This document shows, in pieces, positions 45,411 through 54,687 of a stretch of DNA of 64,000 nucleotides. This DNA is from Legionellaceae bacterium (GTDB lineage: Bacteria > Pseudomonadota > Gammaproteobacteria > Legionellales > Legionellaceae): contig JARGOS010000002.1 in the NCBI GenBank assembly GCA_029212505.1, positions 62,001 to 126,000 of the forward strand, in the 5' to 3' direction. Under the pieces are notes generated by a model, which ran no database searches, was not told the DNA's origin, and saw nothing but the letters and a program-made list of their open reading frames with translations. Numbering within the stretch: the stretch's first letter is position 1; each line of letters opens with the position of its first letter. Both the position numbers and the translations under genes were made by a program.

Positions 45411-47219
45411 TCACAGCGGCGTCGCAACACCTTGTTCTATTTTCCCAAATGATAAAATACGGGCGATTCGGTGGTTTTGTGTTAGATAAAGCGTACCGGT
45501 TTCGTTGCCCATACCGAGTGCAGGAAAGAGCTGAAGCGCATTCAACTCCGTTCCAAGCGCATAACTGTCTAGACCCATAGCATACAAGCGACTGTAGCTG
45601 TTCAAGCGCTCAGGCCAATGACGGTGTCCCATGTTGGGGTGTGACAGCACCCAAGGCATGTCGCAAAACGTGATGCCGTTGAGGTCGCGATCGGCCACGG
45701 TGTTCTCAGTACCTGCGTATACGCTAGAAGTCCCATACACAGGCACTTTCCCTGCATAATAATACCTAAGCAACGGCATGATTTGACGTGCTTCAGATGG
45801 GTAAGCCAAAATAACAATCACATCAAAATCTTCGCGGCGAAGCGGTGTGCGCTCAAGATCTGGATCTTTGGCGTAGGCTTTGAGTTGCTCTTTCCGTTCT
45901 TTGTCTGAAACAGCTTGTAATAATTCACGCACGGGTTCGTTGAGGTTGGCTTTATTCTTGGGATCATAACGCAGGGTATCAATAAGCTGGCCTCGAAGCC
46001 CTCGCCATTCACGGGAGAACGCGCTAAATGTTTTATTACCCCAGCTATCGGTGGGAGCAATCACGAGTGCGCGGGAAAAACCTGCTTGGCGTGCTTTATT
46101 GGCAACTTGACGTGCTTCGTTGGTGGGAGAGAGGCCAAATTGAAACGCATGGTCTTGGGTGTGTGTGGGCACGTTGTTGAGTAAGAGCGTGGGTACCGGA
46201 TGCGACATCGAGGCAACGGTTTTTACATTGGGCTTGGATAATGGCCCAACCACATAGTCAGCGCCTGCGGCAATGGCCTGATGATAGGCTTTGGCCGCGC
46301 CTAATCGATGCGTGTCGTACAAACGCACGGTTGTGGATGCGGCAGAATCATGTGCCCGAAACGCGGCCATAAAGCCGTCTTGAACCGCGTGACCTGGGCC
46401 TGCTAAAGGGCCTGAAAGCGGTAAAATTAAAGCAATATGCTTGGGTTTGTTGTATAAATGCCTTTGCATGCTATCCAACGACGCCGGCAATAAACTACGT
46501 GCAGGATGATTGGGGTAGTGTTGTTGCCATTGTTTAAGTTTATTCAGCACTTTGGTGGGATACGCCGCGTCTTGTCGTGCGATAAGTGCTAACTCCATCC
46601 AACCGCTTAATTCTGAACCTGAAGGGGTTTCAATCACCAGCGTGTTGAGCTCGGGGAGAGGTAGGCTTGTAAGGGTGACCCAGAGTGCTCGACGATTGTT
46701 GGCGCGTGAGGCCTCGTCAGGAAGAATTTTATCTAATTTAATGCGTTCGTTGATGGACTCAAGTGATTTGCCTAGCGCTTTGTAGGCATTGGCAAGGCTT
46801 TCATGAAACTGTGCTTGCTCATATAACGGCAGTTGGTCTGCGTGGCGAACCATCGCCAAGCGGTTAAGTGCGGTGCGTGGGCGTTTGCGTAGTAAATCGA
46901 TTTTTGCAATAAGTAGGTTTTTTTTGTCGGCTTGAAGCGAAGATGCGGGTTTGATTTGTGCTAGAATGGTGTTCGCGTCTTGCCATCGGCCTTCGTCGAC
47001 CCAGCGACCGGCGGCAAGCAAGAGCAAGGCTTGTTTTTCTTCGCCGATATGATTATTAGCAAGCGCAATGTAAGTTTCTGCTGGCATTGTATACGGACTA
47101 CCCAGTGGGCGACCACCGAATTGATGGGTATTTATCGTCGTGCATTGCACGAGCAAGCCAAAGCAAGCTGTAACTAGAACTAATTTAAGATATTTTAGAT
47201 AATTGATTCGCGCGCGCAT
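45411..47219 (-). CDS. lpoA: penicillin-binding protein activator LpoA (LppC family)
   Basis: A 602-aa outer-membrane lipoprotein. The signal ends in LLVQC with the lipidated Cys at about residue 26 (Gln at -1 is unusual). An N-terminal TPR-like helical domain (about 50-240) is followed by a periplasmic-binding-protein-like domain (about 255-600, IALILPLSGPLAGPGHAVQDGFMAAF). LpoA stimulates PBP1a transpeptidation through the periplasm. It is divergent from rsmI, the same pairing as yraM-yraL in E. coli. Confidence 0.92.
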   Translation of the reverse strand: MRARINYLKYLKLVLVTACFGLLVQCTTINTHQFGGRPLGSPYTMPAETYIALANNHIGEEKQALLLLAAGRWVDEGRWQDANTILAQIKPASSLQADKKNLLIAKIDLLRKRPRTALNRLAMVRHADQLPLYEQAQFHESLANAYKALGKSLESINERIKLDKILPDEASRANNRRALWVTLTSLPLPELNTLVIETPSGSELSGWMELALIARQDAAYPTKVLNKLKQWQQHYPNHPARSLLPASLDSMQRHLYNKPKHIALILPLSGPLAGPGHAVQDGFMAAFRAHDSAASTTVRLYDTHRLGAAKAYHQAIAAGADYVVGPLSKPNVKTVASMSHPVPTLLLNNVPTHTQDHAFQFGLSPTNEARQVANKARQAGFSRALVIAPTDSWGNKTFSAFSREWRGLRGQLIDTLRYDPKNKANLNEPVRELLQAVSDKERKEQLKAYAKDPDLERTPLRREDFDVIVILAYPSEARQIMPLLRYYYAGKVPVYGTSSVYAGTENTVADRDLNGITFCDMPWVLSHPNMGHRHWPERLNSYSRLYAMGLDSYALGTELNALQLFPALGMGNETGTLYLTQNHRIARILSFGKIEQGVATPL

Positions 47220-47260
47220 GAGCGTGTAACCTCTCGGACACAGACGTATCAGGATAAACC

Positions 47261-48130
47261 ATGACGCATTTTACCGCAAGCACCGCCGGCACACTCTACG
47301 TGGTAGCAACACCCATTGGCAATCGAGACGATATTACATTACGTGCTTTGGAAATTTTAAAACATGTCGACAGCATCGCGGCCGAAGATACGCGGCATTC
47401 ACGTCCTTTTTTGACGGGGTTAGGTATTCAAAAGCCGCTCATCTCATTGCATGCACATAACGAGTCGACCGAAAGCCTGCGGTTGGTTGAGCTGCTGAAG
47501 CAAGGCCAAAATATTGCATTAATCAGTGATGCAGGCACGCCGTTGATTCGAGACCCCGGTTATCCGTTGGTCAAGCAAGCGCGTGATATGGGCATCAACG
47601 TGGTGCCGATTCCTGGGGCGTGCGCGTTGATTGCGGCCTTGTCAGCCGCTGGCGTGCCTACCGATATATTCACGTTTGCCGGTTTTTTGCCGGCGACGAT
47701 GACAGCACGCAGGGCAGCATTGGAAGAATTTAAAACGGCGTGGCAACATACGATTGTGTTTTACGAGTCAACGCATCGCTTGCAAGCGTGTCTTGATGAT
47801 ATGCTCGAGGTGTTGGGTGAAGCCTGTGAAATTGTTTTAGCCAAAGAGCTAACAAAAACGTTTGAGACGTTTGTTACAGGCAGTATTCCTGAGATTCAAG
47901 CGTGGATTTTAGAGGATATCACACGCAAAAAAGGGGAGTTTGTGGTGATTGTTCCGCCACGCGTTTGCATTGAGCAGGCGGGAGAGCATGACGCCTACTT
48001 AGAAATATTATTAGCTGAGCTTCCAGTGAAGCAAGCGGTGAAGTTGGCCGTAAAATTAACCGGCGCGAACCGAAATGTTTTGTATCCGCGCGCGCTTGAA
48101 TTACAAAAAAATAGAAGAGAAGACAGATGA
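47261..48130 (+). CDS. rsmI: 16S rRNA (cytidine(1402)-2'-O)-methyltransferase RsmI
   Basis: A 289-aa tetrapyrrole-methylase-fold enzyme that 2'-O-methylates C1402 in the 30S P site. Canonical blocks: LYVVATPIGNRDDITLRALEILK, AEDTRHS, LISDAGTPLIRDPGYPLV, PIPGACALIAALSAAG and FYESTHRL. The C-terminal RsmI-specific helical domain ends in NRNVLYPRALEL. Typical length. The start ATG at 47261 lies 41 nt from lpoA on the opposite strand. Confidence 0.96.
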   Translation: MTHFTASTAGTLYVVATPIGNRDDITLRALEILKHVDSIAAEDTRHSRPFLTGLGIQKPLISLHAHNESTESLRLVELLKQGQNIALISDAGTPLIRDPGYPLVKQARDMGINVVPIPGACALIAALSAAGVPTDIFTFAGFLPATMTARRAALEEFKTAWQHTIVFYESTHRLQACLDDMLEVLGEACEIVLAKELTKTFETFVTGSIPEIQAWILEDITRKKGEFVVIVPPRVCIEQAGEHDAYLEILLAELPVKQAVKLAVKLTGANRNVLYPRALELQKNRREDR

Positions 48131-48159
48131 CAGGCGTGAGAGAATAGGCTTTGTTGGCT

Positions 48160-48477
48160 TTACTTAATAACCCAACGTCCAGTTTGTTTTACGTTATCGT
48201 GCATAGCATCAGGCGCTAAATCAATTTCACCAGGCCAGGTTACCGCGCCATGCTCAAGATGTGCTTGATCAAAGAGATCTTTGTCTTGGAGTGATTTAAA
48301 AACACCAGCTTTGGTGCTATTAATAAAATGAAGCATTTCAACAAACCCATGTGTTCCATCATTAAACTCAACTTCAAGTTCATAATTCGGAAGTGGCTTC
48401 ACTTTTTTTAATCTCCAAGGAGCACACGTTACTACTCGAGGGGAGATATTTTCTTTAGCGATTGATTTGTTTCGCAT
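48160..48477 (-). CDS. DUF2442 protein
   Basis: A 105-aa protein whose middle (VKPLPNYELEVEFNDGTHGFVEMLHFI) and end (GAVTWPGEIDLAPDAMHDNV) match the DUF2442 pattern (beta-rich, ending in W.....dLapd.ly). ATG 48477 is chosen. Its first 46 nt overlap the 3' end of the DUF4160 gene, and the two form a pair often seen together in bacteria; a toxin-antitoxin role has been suggested for such pairs but not proven as far as I know. Confidence 0.82.
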   Translation of the reverse strand: MRNKSIAKENISPRVVTCAPWRLKKVKPLPNYELEVEFNDGTHGFVEMLHFINSTKAGVFKSLQDKDLFDQAHLEHGAVTWPGEIDLAPDAMHDNVKQTGRWVIK

Positions 48478-48692
48478 AATTTCCAATCCTCCTGTAATTC
48501 TTCGCGATGTAAAGAAGCCCATTCTAACACTAAAGCTAAAGCCCTGCGTGGCATAGTTCCCTTCATAATCTCAAGGGTACGAATATCAATAAGCACTTCA
48601 TGTTCTGCATAGAGAGCGTGAAAGTGCGGTGGTGCATGATCGCCCCAGAACATCTGAATAAGTATGCCATAAAATGCACTGATAGTTGGCAT
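48432..48692 (-). CDS. DUF4160 protein
   Basis: An 86-aa protein with the family signature MPTISAFYGILIQMFWGDHAPPHFHALYAEHEVLIDI, containing the conserved HxPPHFHA-type histidine cluster. The C-terminal half is helical (RRALALVLEWASLHREELQEDW). ATG 48692 fits the family start. Upstream member of the DUF4160-DUF2442 pair. Confidence 0.85.
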   Translation of the reverse strand: MPTISAFYGILIQMFWGDHAPPHFHALYAEHEVLIDIRTLEIMKGTMPRRALALVLEWASLHREELQEDWKLCETNQSLKKISPLE

Positions 48693-48821
48693 TAATTCAA
48701 TCCTTATAGAAAATATTGCAATATACTTGTTAAGTGCTGCTTTTAGCAACCCAAGAGGCACTCGACTTTAGGTATTTAAGCGGCTAAAGTCGAAATAAAA
48801 TATAGAGGAGCTAATTAGGGC

Positions 48822-49499
48822 ATGAAGATGCGTTGGCGTGTATTGGTTGTGATTGGTTTAATGAGCTCGTATGCGTTTGCTAATTTAGAAGGTATGGTCA
48901 CACAAGAAGAAGGCGGACGTTGGCCGAATGCCGAAATTCCTTATGTGATAGATAATGCCCTGCCAGAAAAAAACCGTGTAGCGCTTGCCGAAGCCATGGC
49001 CTTGTGGCAAAACGAGACGTTGATTCATTTTGTGAAGATGACGCCTTACAATCAAATGCTCTATCCAGATTATGTTATCTTTAAGCCTGCACCAGGAAAA
49101 ACATGCGACTCGTTTGTCGGTCGGCAAGGTGGTGCACAAGTGGTGTTGCTTGCGCCGCGTTGTCGTACCATGCTGAGTGCGCATGAGCTAGGCCATTTGA
49201 TTGGACTATGGCATGAACAGTCACGTTCAGATCGTGATGCGTATGTTGATATTTTATGGGAAAACATACGCGAAGAGCATTATTCCAATTTTTATCGGCG
49301 CGATGATGAAGGACGTCATGAAGGCGCGTATGATTATGATTCCATCATGCATTATTCAGGAAAAGCGTTCAGTAAAAATGGGCGCCCAACCATTATCCCG
49401 CGTGCAAAATGTGCAAAAATTGGCCAGCGCGATCATCTGAGTCAGGGTGATATTGCGGCCGTAAATACGCTTTATTCGATGGGCAATTATACAAAATAG
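48822..49499 (+). CDS. secreted astacin-like (M12A) zinc metalloprotease
   Basis: A 225-aa protein with an N-terminal signal peptide (about 1-20, VLVVIGLMSSYAFA). The zinc-binding consensus HExxHxxGxxHE is complete in SAHELGHLIGLWHEQSR (His121, Glu122, His125, His131), and the Met-turn SIMHYS with the astacin tyrosine is at about residues 174-179. The N-terminal WPNAEIPYVID is the family's entry strand. No extra C-terminal domains. Legionella pneumophila encodes an astacin-like Dot/Icm substrate, LegP; whether this one is exported the same way is not shown. Confidence 0.9.
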   Translation: MKMRWRVLVVIGLMSSYAFANLEGMVTQEEGGRWPNAEIPYVIDNALPEKNRVALAEAMALWQNETLIHFVKMTPYNQMLYPDYVIFKPAPGKTCDSFVGRQGGAQVVLLAPRCRTMLSAHELGHLIGLWHEQSRSDRDAYVDILWENIREEHYSNFYRRDDEGRHEGAYDYDSIMHYSGKAFSKNGRPTIIPRAKCAKIGQRDHLSQGDIAAVNTLYSMGNYTK

Positions 49500-49510
49500 A
49501 TGAGGTAACC

Positions 49511-52108
49511 ATGTCAAAACAAACGATTTATTTAGATGATTATCAAGCGCCAAGTTTTCAGCTTGAAACCGTGAATTTAACCGTTGATTTATACGATGAT
49601 CATGCTTTAGTTAAAAACGAAATGCGTTTGGTGCGCACCCATCCAGGGCCTTTGTGCTTATACGGTGAAGCGCTCAAGCTTGAAGCGATTGCATTAGATG
49701 GTAAAGAATTAGATAGCGATGCGTATGTTTTAGATGGCGAAAATTTAATTTTTAAAAACTGCCCTGATACGTGCGTATTAACGATAACCACACGTATTCA
49801 CCCGAAAGAAAATACGGCACTTTCGGGTTTGTATCATGCGGACAATATTTTTTGCACGCAATGTGAAGCTGAAGGTTTTAGGCGCATCACGTATTTTCCC
49901 GATAGACCCGATGTATTGGCGGTGTACACCACGCGTATTTCAGCAAATCAAGCTGATTATCCTGTATTGCTTTCTAATGGTAATTTGATTGATTCGGGTG
50001 TGGATGGTGAGCGCCACTGGGCTGTGTGGCACGATCCATTTAAAAAACCTTCTTATTTATTTGCGTTAGTTGCCGGTAAACTCGCGTGCGTGAGCGACCA
50101 ATTTGTGACGATGTCGGGACGTACGATTGATTTACATGTGTATGTTGAGCCGGGAGTTGAAGATCGGTGTGCGCATGCGCTCCATTCGTTGAAAGCGGCG
50201 ATGGCGTGGGACGAGCGTGAATACGGTCGTGAATATGATTTAGATGTGTACATGATTGTCGCCATCAATGCCTTTAATATGGGGGCGATGGAAAACAAAG
50301 GCCTGAATGTATTTAATGCGAAATACGTACTTGCGCGCCCTGATACCGCAACCGATCAAGATTACGCGGGCATCGAAAGCGTGATTGCTCACGAGTATTT
50401 CCATAATTGGACCGGTAATCGTGTGACCTGTCGGGATTGGTTTCAGTTGAGCCTAAAAGAAGGTTTAACCGTGTTTCGTGATCAAGAATTTTCACGGGAC
50501 ATGAATTCACGCGATGTGAATCGTATTCAAGATGTCAAAGTATTACGCCAGGCACAATTTCCTGAAGATGCAGGGCGTATGGCGCACCCCGTGCGACCAC
50601 CGGCGTATCAAGAAATTAATAATTTTTATACCGCAACGGTGTATAACAAAGGCGCTGAAGTGATTCGTATGCTGCAAACGCTTTTAGGTAAAGATGGGTT
50701 TAGACGTGGTACCGATTTGTATTTTGAGCGGCATGATGGCGAGGCGGTGACGATTGAAGATTTTGTGGCGGCCATGGCGGATGCGAATAACCAAGATTTA
50801 ACGCAATTTTTTAGATGGTACACCCAAGCAGGAACACCCGAAGTTAAACTCACCGAACGTCGCTATCAAGACGGTTGTTTATATCTAAGCTTCACACAAG
50901 CTTGCCCCAAAACACCGGATAATCCAGCTAAGCATGTGAAGCAGCCGTTTCCTATACCGATGCGTTTTGCTTTATTTAATCAAGCAGGTGAGCGCATGCC
51001 TGTTGCACAGGATGTTTTATTGCTCGAAAAATTTGAACAGCAATTTAAATTAGAGGGCTTAAGTCAGGAACCAGCTCATCTATCTTTACTGCGCGATTTT
51101 TCAGCGCCGGTGAATTTAAGCTACGAGGCAAGCAATCAAGACTTGCTGGGGTTATTACGTGTTGAAACCGATGGTTTTGCGAAATGGGATGCTGCACAGC
51201 GGGTTGTTCGTGCGGCGCTGTCGGATGCGTATAACACACCTTATATTAGCAATTGGCGCCTTCAAGACGACGTGACCACGGCCTTTCGGCATGTGTTGCA
51301 AGACGAGGCATTGGACCATGCATTGCGGGCTGAGTTGCTGATGCCGCCGAGTTTTGAAGAAGTGGTGAGCGGTTTGTCTGATCTTGATGTTGAGCGTTGG
51401 GAAGAGGCACGCGACGCGTATCGTGAGCACTTGGGTACGGCGCTTTGGCCCGAACTTTCAAGTATGTACGCAACCCTGAGTCAGGCGGAAGATCATGCCA
51501 TGCAGGGGGAAGCGTTTGCACGGCGGCGCCTGAAGCTTGTATGTTTAGGGTTGATGATGCACGCGAAGCCTGAAGATGCGTTGGCCTTATGCCACACGCA
51601 ATTTGAGCAAGCGAAAACCATGACCGATCAGGTCGGTGGTTTGGGTTTACTAATTAATTCGCCAGATGCAACTGTGCAAACACAGGCCATCACGCAATTT
51701 TATGAGCAATGGAAACATGATGCGTTAGTGCTTGATAAATGGTTTGCTTTGCAAGCAGCTGCTGAGCACGAAGGCGCGCTCACACGGGTTAAAAAATTAC
51801 TCGAACACCCTGATTTTGATTTGAAGCAGCCCAATAAAGTGCGTGCGGTGATTGGTGCGTTTTGCCAAAACAACCCACGGCATTTTCATGCGGCTGATGG
51901 CAGCGGTTATGCGTTTTTGACTGAGCAATTATTCGCGGTTGATACGATTAATCCACAAATCGCCGCGCGTCTTGCCACGCCGTTTACGCGTTGGCAGCGG
52001 CTCGATAAGGTTCGGCAACAGCATATACTCACGCAGCTGGACGTGTTGTCAAAAGCACACTTATCGGCTGATTTACGTGAAATTGTGACCAAAAGCTTGG
52101 CGCAATAA
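49511..52108 (+). CDS. pepN: aminopeptidase N
   Basis: An 865-aa M1 zinc aminopeptidase. The exopeptidase motif GAMENKGLNVFN (about 257-268) and HEYFHNWTGNRVTCRDWFQLSLKEGLTVFRDQEF (HExxH-18-E) are complete. The domain order is beta-sandwich, thermolysin-like catalytic domain, Ig-like domain and C-terminal helical bowl, with the usual length. It sits 11 nt after the astacin-like gene and abuts aroE. Confidence 0.97.
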   Translation: MSKQTIYLDDYQAPSFQLETVNLTVDLYDDHALVKNEMRLVRTHPGPLCLYGEALKLEAIALDGKELDSDAYVLDGENLIFKNCPDTCVLTITTRIHPKENTALSGLYHADNIFCTQCEAEGFRRITYFPDRPDVLAVYTTRISANQADYPVLLSNGNLIDSGVDGERHWAVWHDPFKKPSYLFALVAGKLACVSDQFVTMSGRTIDLHVYVEPGVEDRCAHALHSLKAAMAWDEREYGREYDLDVYMIVAINAFNMGAMENKGLNVFNAKYVLARPDTATDQDYAGIESVIAHEYFHNWTGNRVTCRDWFQLSLKEGLTVFRDQEFSRDMNSRDVNRIQDVKVLRQAQFPEDAGRMAHPVRPPAYQEINNFYTATVYNKGAEVIRMLQTLLGKDGFRRGTDLYFERHDGEAVTIEDFVAAMADANNQDLTQFFRWYTQAGTPEVKLTERRYQDGCLYLSFTQACPKTPDNPAKHVKQPFPIPMRFALFNQAGERMPVAQDVLLLEKFEQQFKLEGLSQEPAHLSLLRDFSAPVNLSYEASNQDLLGLLRVETDGFAKWDAAQRVVRAALSDAYNTPYISNWRLQDDVTTAFRHVLQDEALDHALRAELLMPPSFEEVVSGLSDLDVERWEEARDAYREHLGTALWPELSSMYATLSQAEDHAMQGEAFARRRLKLVCLGLMMHAKPEDALALCHTQFEQAKTMTDQVGGLGLLINSPDATVQTQAITQFYEQWKHDALVLDKWFALQAAAEHEGALTRVKKLLEHPDFDLKQPNKVRAVIGAFCQNNPRHFHAADGSGYAFLTEQLFAVDTINPQIAARLATPFTRWQRLDKVRQQHILTQLDVLSKAHLSADLREIVTKSLAQ

Positions 52109-52915
52109 ATGGCGGATGTGATGCGTTTTCTCGTGATGGGGGCGCCTATCGCGCATAGTCTGTCACCGATGATACATGCCCAGTTTGCAGCCCAAACCGG
52201 TCGTGATGTGGTGTATGAAACATGCTTGCTTGATACTACGCACTTTGAGCAGCACGTGCGCGATTTTTTTGCGGCAGGCGGGGCGGGTTTAAATATTACC
52301 TCTCCTGGTAAAGAGCGCGCGTTTGCCATGGCGGATGTAAAAACACCGCGATGCGCCGTAGCACGGGCGGCTAACACGCTTTGGATGGATGAAGCCGGGC
52401 AATTGTGTGCTGATAATACGGATGGTATTGGCTTGATCCGTGATTTAAATCACCAAGGCATGAAGCTGCAGGGCGCACGTATTTTAGTGCTGGGTGCGGG
52501 GGGTGCTGCACGTGGTATTTTACCTGCCCTGTTAGATGAGGCTCCCAGCTATGTGGCGGTTGCTAATCGTACGGCATCGCGGGCAGAAGCTTTAATTCAA
52601 GCACTGGAATCAACGAGGCTTGGTTTTATGCCGTGGGATGAGGTGACGGGTTCGTTTGATTTGGTTTTGAATGCGACATCTACGTCTCGCGGCTTGTCCG
52701 CGGGATCCAGCTTATCGGGCAAGCCGTTGTGTTACGATTTAAATTACGATGCGTCAGGCATGACACCGTTTGTGACTTGGGCAAAACAAGCGGGTTTTCA
52801 AGCCGTGGATGGCTTAGGCATGCTCGTGGAGCAAGCGGCCGAGGCTTTTTATGTGTGGCATGGGGTACGGCCTGATAGCTTGAATATCATGAAAAGCAAA
52901 TTGGACATGCTATAA
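52109..52915 (+). CDS. aroE: shikimate dehydrogenase (NADP+)
   Basis: A 268-aa enzyme reducing 3-dehydroshikimate in the aromatic amino acid pathway. Substrate-binding blocks: MGAPIAHSLSPMIHAQF, NITSPGKERAF (catalytic Lys), ADNTDGIGLIRDL (Asp). NADP-binding VLGAGGAARGILPALL and ANRTASRAEAL are present. The C-terminus has DGLGMLVEQAAEAFYVWHG. It starts directly after the pepN stop. The stop lies inside the operator-like palindrome of the next module. Confidence 0.96.
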   Translation: MADVMRFLVMGAPIAHSLSPMIHAQFAAQTGRDVVYETCLLDTTHFEQHVRDFFAAGGAGLNITSPGKERAFAMADVKTPRCAVARAANTLWMDEAGQLCADNTDGIGLIRDLNHQGMKLQGARILVLGAGGAARGILPALLDEAPSYVAVANRTASRAEALIQALESTRLGFMPWDEVTGSFDLVLNATSTSRGLSAGSSLSGKPLCYDLNYDASGMTPFVTWAKQAGFQAVDGLGMLVEQAAEAFYVWHGVRPDSLNIMKSKLDML

Positions 52916-52943
52916 TATAACTAGTTAGACTGGTTATATTATA
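52911..52943. promoter_or_regulatory. palindrome upstream of the Phd/PIN module (possible operator)
   Basis: Perfect 11-bp arms TATAATATAAC (52911-52921) and GTTATATTATA (52933-52943) with an 11-bp spacer, ending 22 bp before the antitoxin ATG. Size and position fit the operators that Phd/VapB-type antitoxins bind for autoregulation. The left arm contains TATAAT. Confidence 0.65.
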
Positions 52944-52965
52944 TGTTTTGAGTTGGAGGTGAATG

Positions 52966-53214
52966 ATGAAAACTTGGCAATTACAAGATGCTAAAGCTCA
53001 CTTAAGTGAACTGGTGAAAGAAGCTTCGTCTGGAGCACCCCAGGAAATCACATTAAGAGGTAGGCCTACGGTTGTTGTTTTATCAACACAGCAATATAAA
53101 AAGCTAAATAAACCGAAACAAAAATTATCGTCTTTTTTAAAAAAATCGCCTTTGTCGGGTATCGAGTTTGAATTAGAGCGTGATAAAAGTTCTACGAGAG
53201 ATATTGAATTATGA
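52966..53214 (+). CDS. Phd/YefM-type antitoxin
   Basis: An 82-aa protein: MKTWQLQDAKAHLSELVKEASSGAPQEITLRGRPTVVVLSTQQYKKL is the classical Phd/YefM DNA-binding domain, and the charged tail (about 45-82) should wrap the toxin. GGAGGT at 52955-52960 favours ATG 52966 over ATG 52963. It overlaps the PIN-toxin gene by 4 nt (ATGA). Confidence 0.92.
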   Translation: MKTWQLQDAKAHLSELVKEASSGAPQEITLRGRPTVVVLSTQQYKKLNKPKQKLSSFLKKSPLSGIEFELERDKSSTRDIEL

Positions 53215-53627
53215 ATTATTTACTTGATACGAACATTATATCTGAGCTAGTAAAAAAAGCACCGAATAAGTCAGTTTTAAAATGGATAGATAGTCTTGAC
53301 AATGAAGCATTATATCTTAGTGTGATTTCGCTTGGAGAGATTAGAAAAGGAATCAGTGGAATTCAAAACTTAGTGCGACAAGAAAAAATTTCCAATTGGT
53401 TGGAGACAGAACTACCTGAATATTTCGAAGAGCGAATTCTGAATATTGACAGTAAAATTGCTGATATGTGGGGACGTTTACAAGGCAAAAAAAAGGGGTA
53501 TATTTTACCAGCTATCGATGGATTGATCGCCGCAACAGCTCACGTGCATAAGCTTACGCTTGTTACGCGAAACACAAAAGATTTTATGTATACCTCCATT
53601 GACGTAATCAATCCATGGGATATGTAG
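53211..53627 (+). CDS. VapC/FitB-type PIN-domain toxin
   Basis: A 138-aa PIN ribonuclease. The acidic metal site can be read: Asp6 (YLLDTNIISEL), Glu43 (SLGEIRKG), Asp103 (PAIDGLIAATA) and Asp124 (TRNTKDF). The layout matches FitB/VapC toxins that cut tRNA or other structured RNA. Its partner is the Phd-type antitoxin upstream. The gene is intact. Confidence 0.92.
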   Translation: MNYLLDTNIISELVKKAPNKSVLKWIDSLDNEALYLSVISLGEIRKGISGIQNLVRQEKISNWLETELPEYFEERILNIDSKIADMWGRLQGKKKGYILPAIDGLIAATAHVHKLTLVTRNTKDFMYTSIDVINPWDM

Positions 53628-53645
53628 GCAAAACAAGCAAAAAGA

Positions 53646-54686
53646 TTATTTACCTTTAAATCTTCGCGATTGATGTTGGGTGCGTTTATGGTATTTACTG
53701 AGTGCTTTACCGCTTGCACGTTTTTCAGAAAGACTGGCTGTATTAAGCATTTCTTCTTGGCGTAACTTCTGGTAATTGGTTAAGCGCCGCTGATCTAAAT
53801 CACCAGAATCAATCGCTTGCTGAACCGCACAATTCGGTTCAACTTCATGTTGGCAGTTACTAAAACGGCATTGTGCAGCATAACGTTCGATATCGGCAAA
53901 CGTGACGGAAAGGCCGGTTTTGCACGCGGCGAGTTGAATTTCGCGTATGCCCGGTGTATCTAAGATTAATCCGCCTGAGGCAAGCGCTATCAGTGAGCGT
54001 CGCGTGGTGGTATGACGGCCTTTGGTGTCGTTTTCGCGTATGTGCCCGGTGCTTTGTCGCTCCTCACCAACCAGTGAGTTAATTAACGTCGATTTACCTA
54101 CGCCGGATGATCCCAAAACAGCCAGGGTGCTTCCAGGAGTTAGCCAAGGCGCCAAACGTGATTGACATGTGGCATCTAAGCAGTTTAAGGCGATAACCAT
54201 AAGGCTTGAATCAAGCGCTTGGACTTGGGTTATAAACGCTTCAGGTTCAAGCGCTTGGTCTTGTTTGCTCAAAAGCACCACGGCTTCAGCACCGGATTCA
54301 TGAACTAATGCGAGAAACCGTTCAATTCGACTTAAATTAAATTCTTCGTTCATGGACGAAACAATAAACGCCGTATCGATATTAGCCGCAATAAGCTGTG
54401 TTTTTAGTTTGCTGCCTGCGGCTTTTCTTGCAAAACACGTTTTACGTTCAAGTAATTGTAAAAACTGTTGTTGTTGGTCGAGTAAAATCCAGTCACCCAC
54501 GACCATATCAGGCATGTTCGGTACGGTTTTGATCTCTACGAGTTCAGATCCTGTGGTTGCCGTGATGGATGTACGGCATTGCTCAACAATACGTGCAGGC
54601 ATGTTATCGGGGCATGTACTTAATGCACGCTGTTGCTCAAAAAATGCCTGCCAGCCTAAGCTCGTCAGCGATGTGGAATGTGAAAT
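53646..54686 (-). CDS. rsgA: ribosome small subunit-dependent GTPase A (RsgA), probable AUU start
   Basis: A 346-aa circularly permuted GTPase that checks late 30S assembly. OB-fold N-terminus, then G motifs in permuted order: LLSKQD (G4 region), VLGSSGVGKSTLINSLVG (G1) and LDTPGIRE (G3), and a zinc domain CRFSNCQHEVEPNCAV. The first ATG (54602) would remove LTSLGWQAFFEQQRAL, a segment conserved in the ~350-aa RsgA group. No ATG/GTG/TTG exists upstream, but ATT at 54686 lies 6 nt after AGGGG and next to the dbpA stop; CTG 54668 is another option. Confidence 0.9.
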   Translation of the reverse strand: MSHSTSLTSLGWQAFFEQQRALSTCPDNMPARIVEQCRTSITATTGSELVEIKTVPNMPDMVVGDWILLDQQQQFLQLLERKTCFARKAAGSKLKTQLIAANIDTAFIVSSMNEEFNLSRIERFLALVHESGAEAVVLLSKQDQALEPEAFITQVQALDSSLMVIALNCLDATCQSRLAPWLTPGSTLAVLGSSGVGKSTLINSLVGEERQSTGHIRENDTKGRHTTTRRSLIALASGGLILDTPGIREIQLAACKTGLSVTFADIERYAAQCRFSNCQHEVEPNCAVQQAIDSGDLDQRRLTNYQKLRQEEMLNTASLSEKRASGKALSKYHKRTQHQSRRFKGK

Positions 54687-54687
54687 A

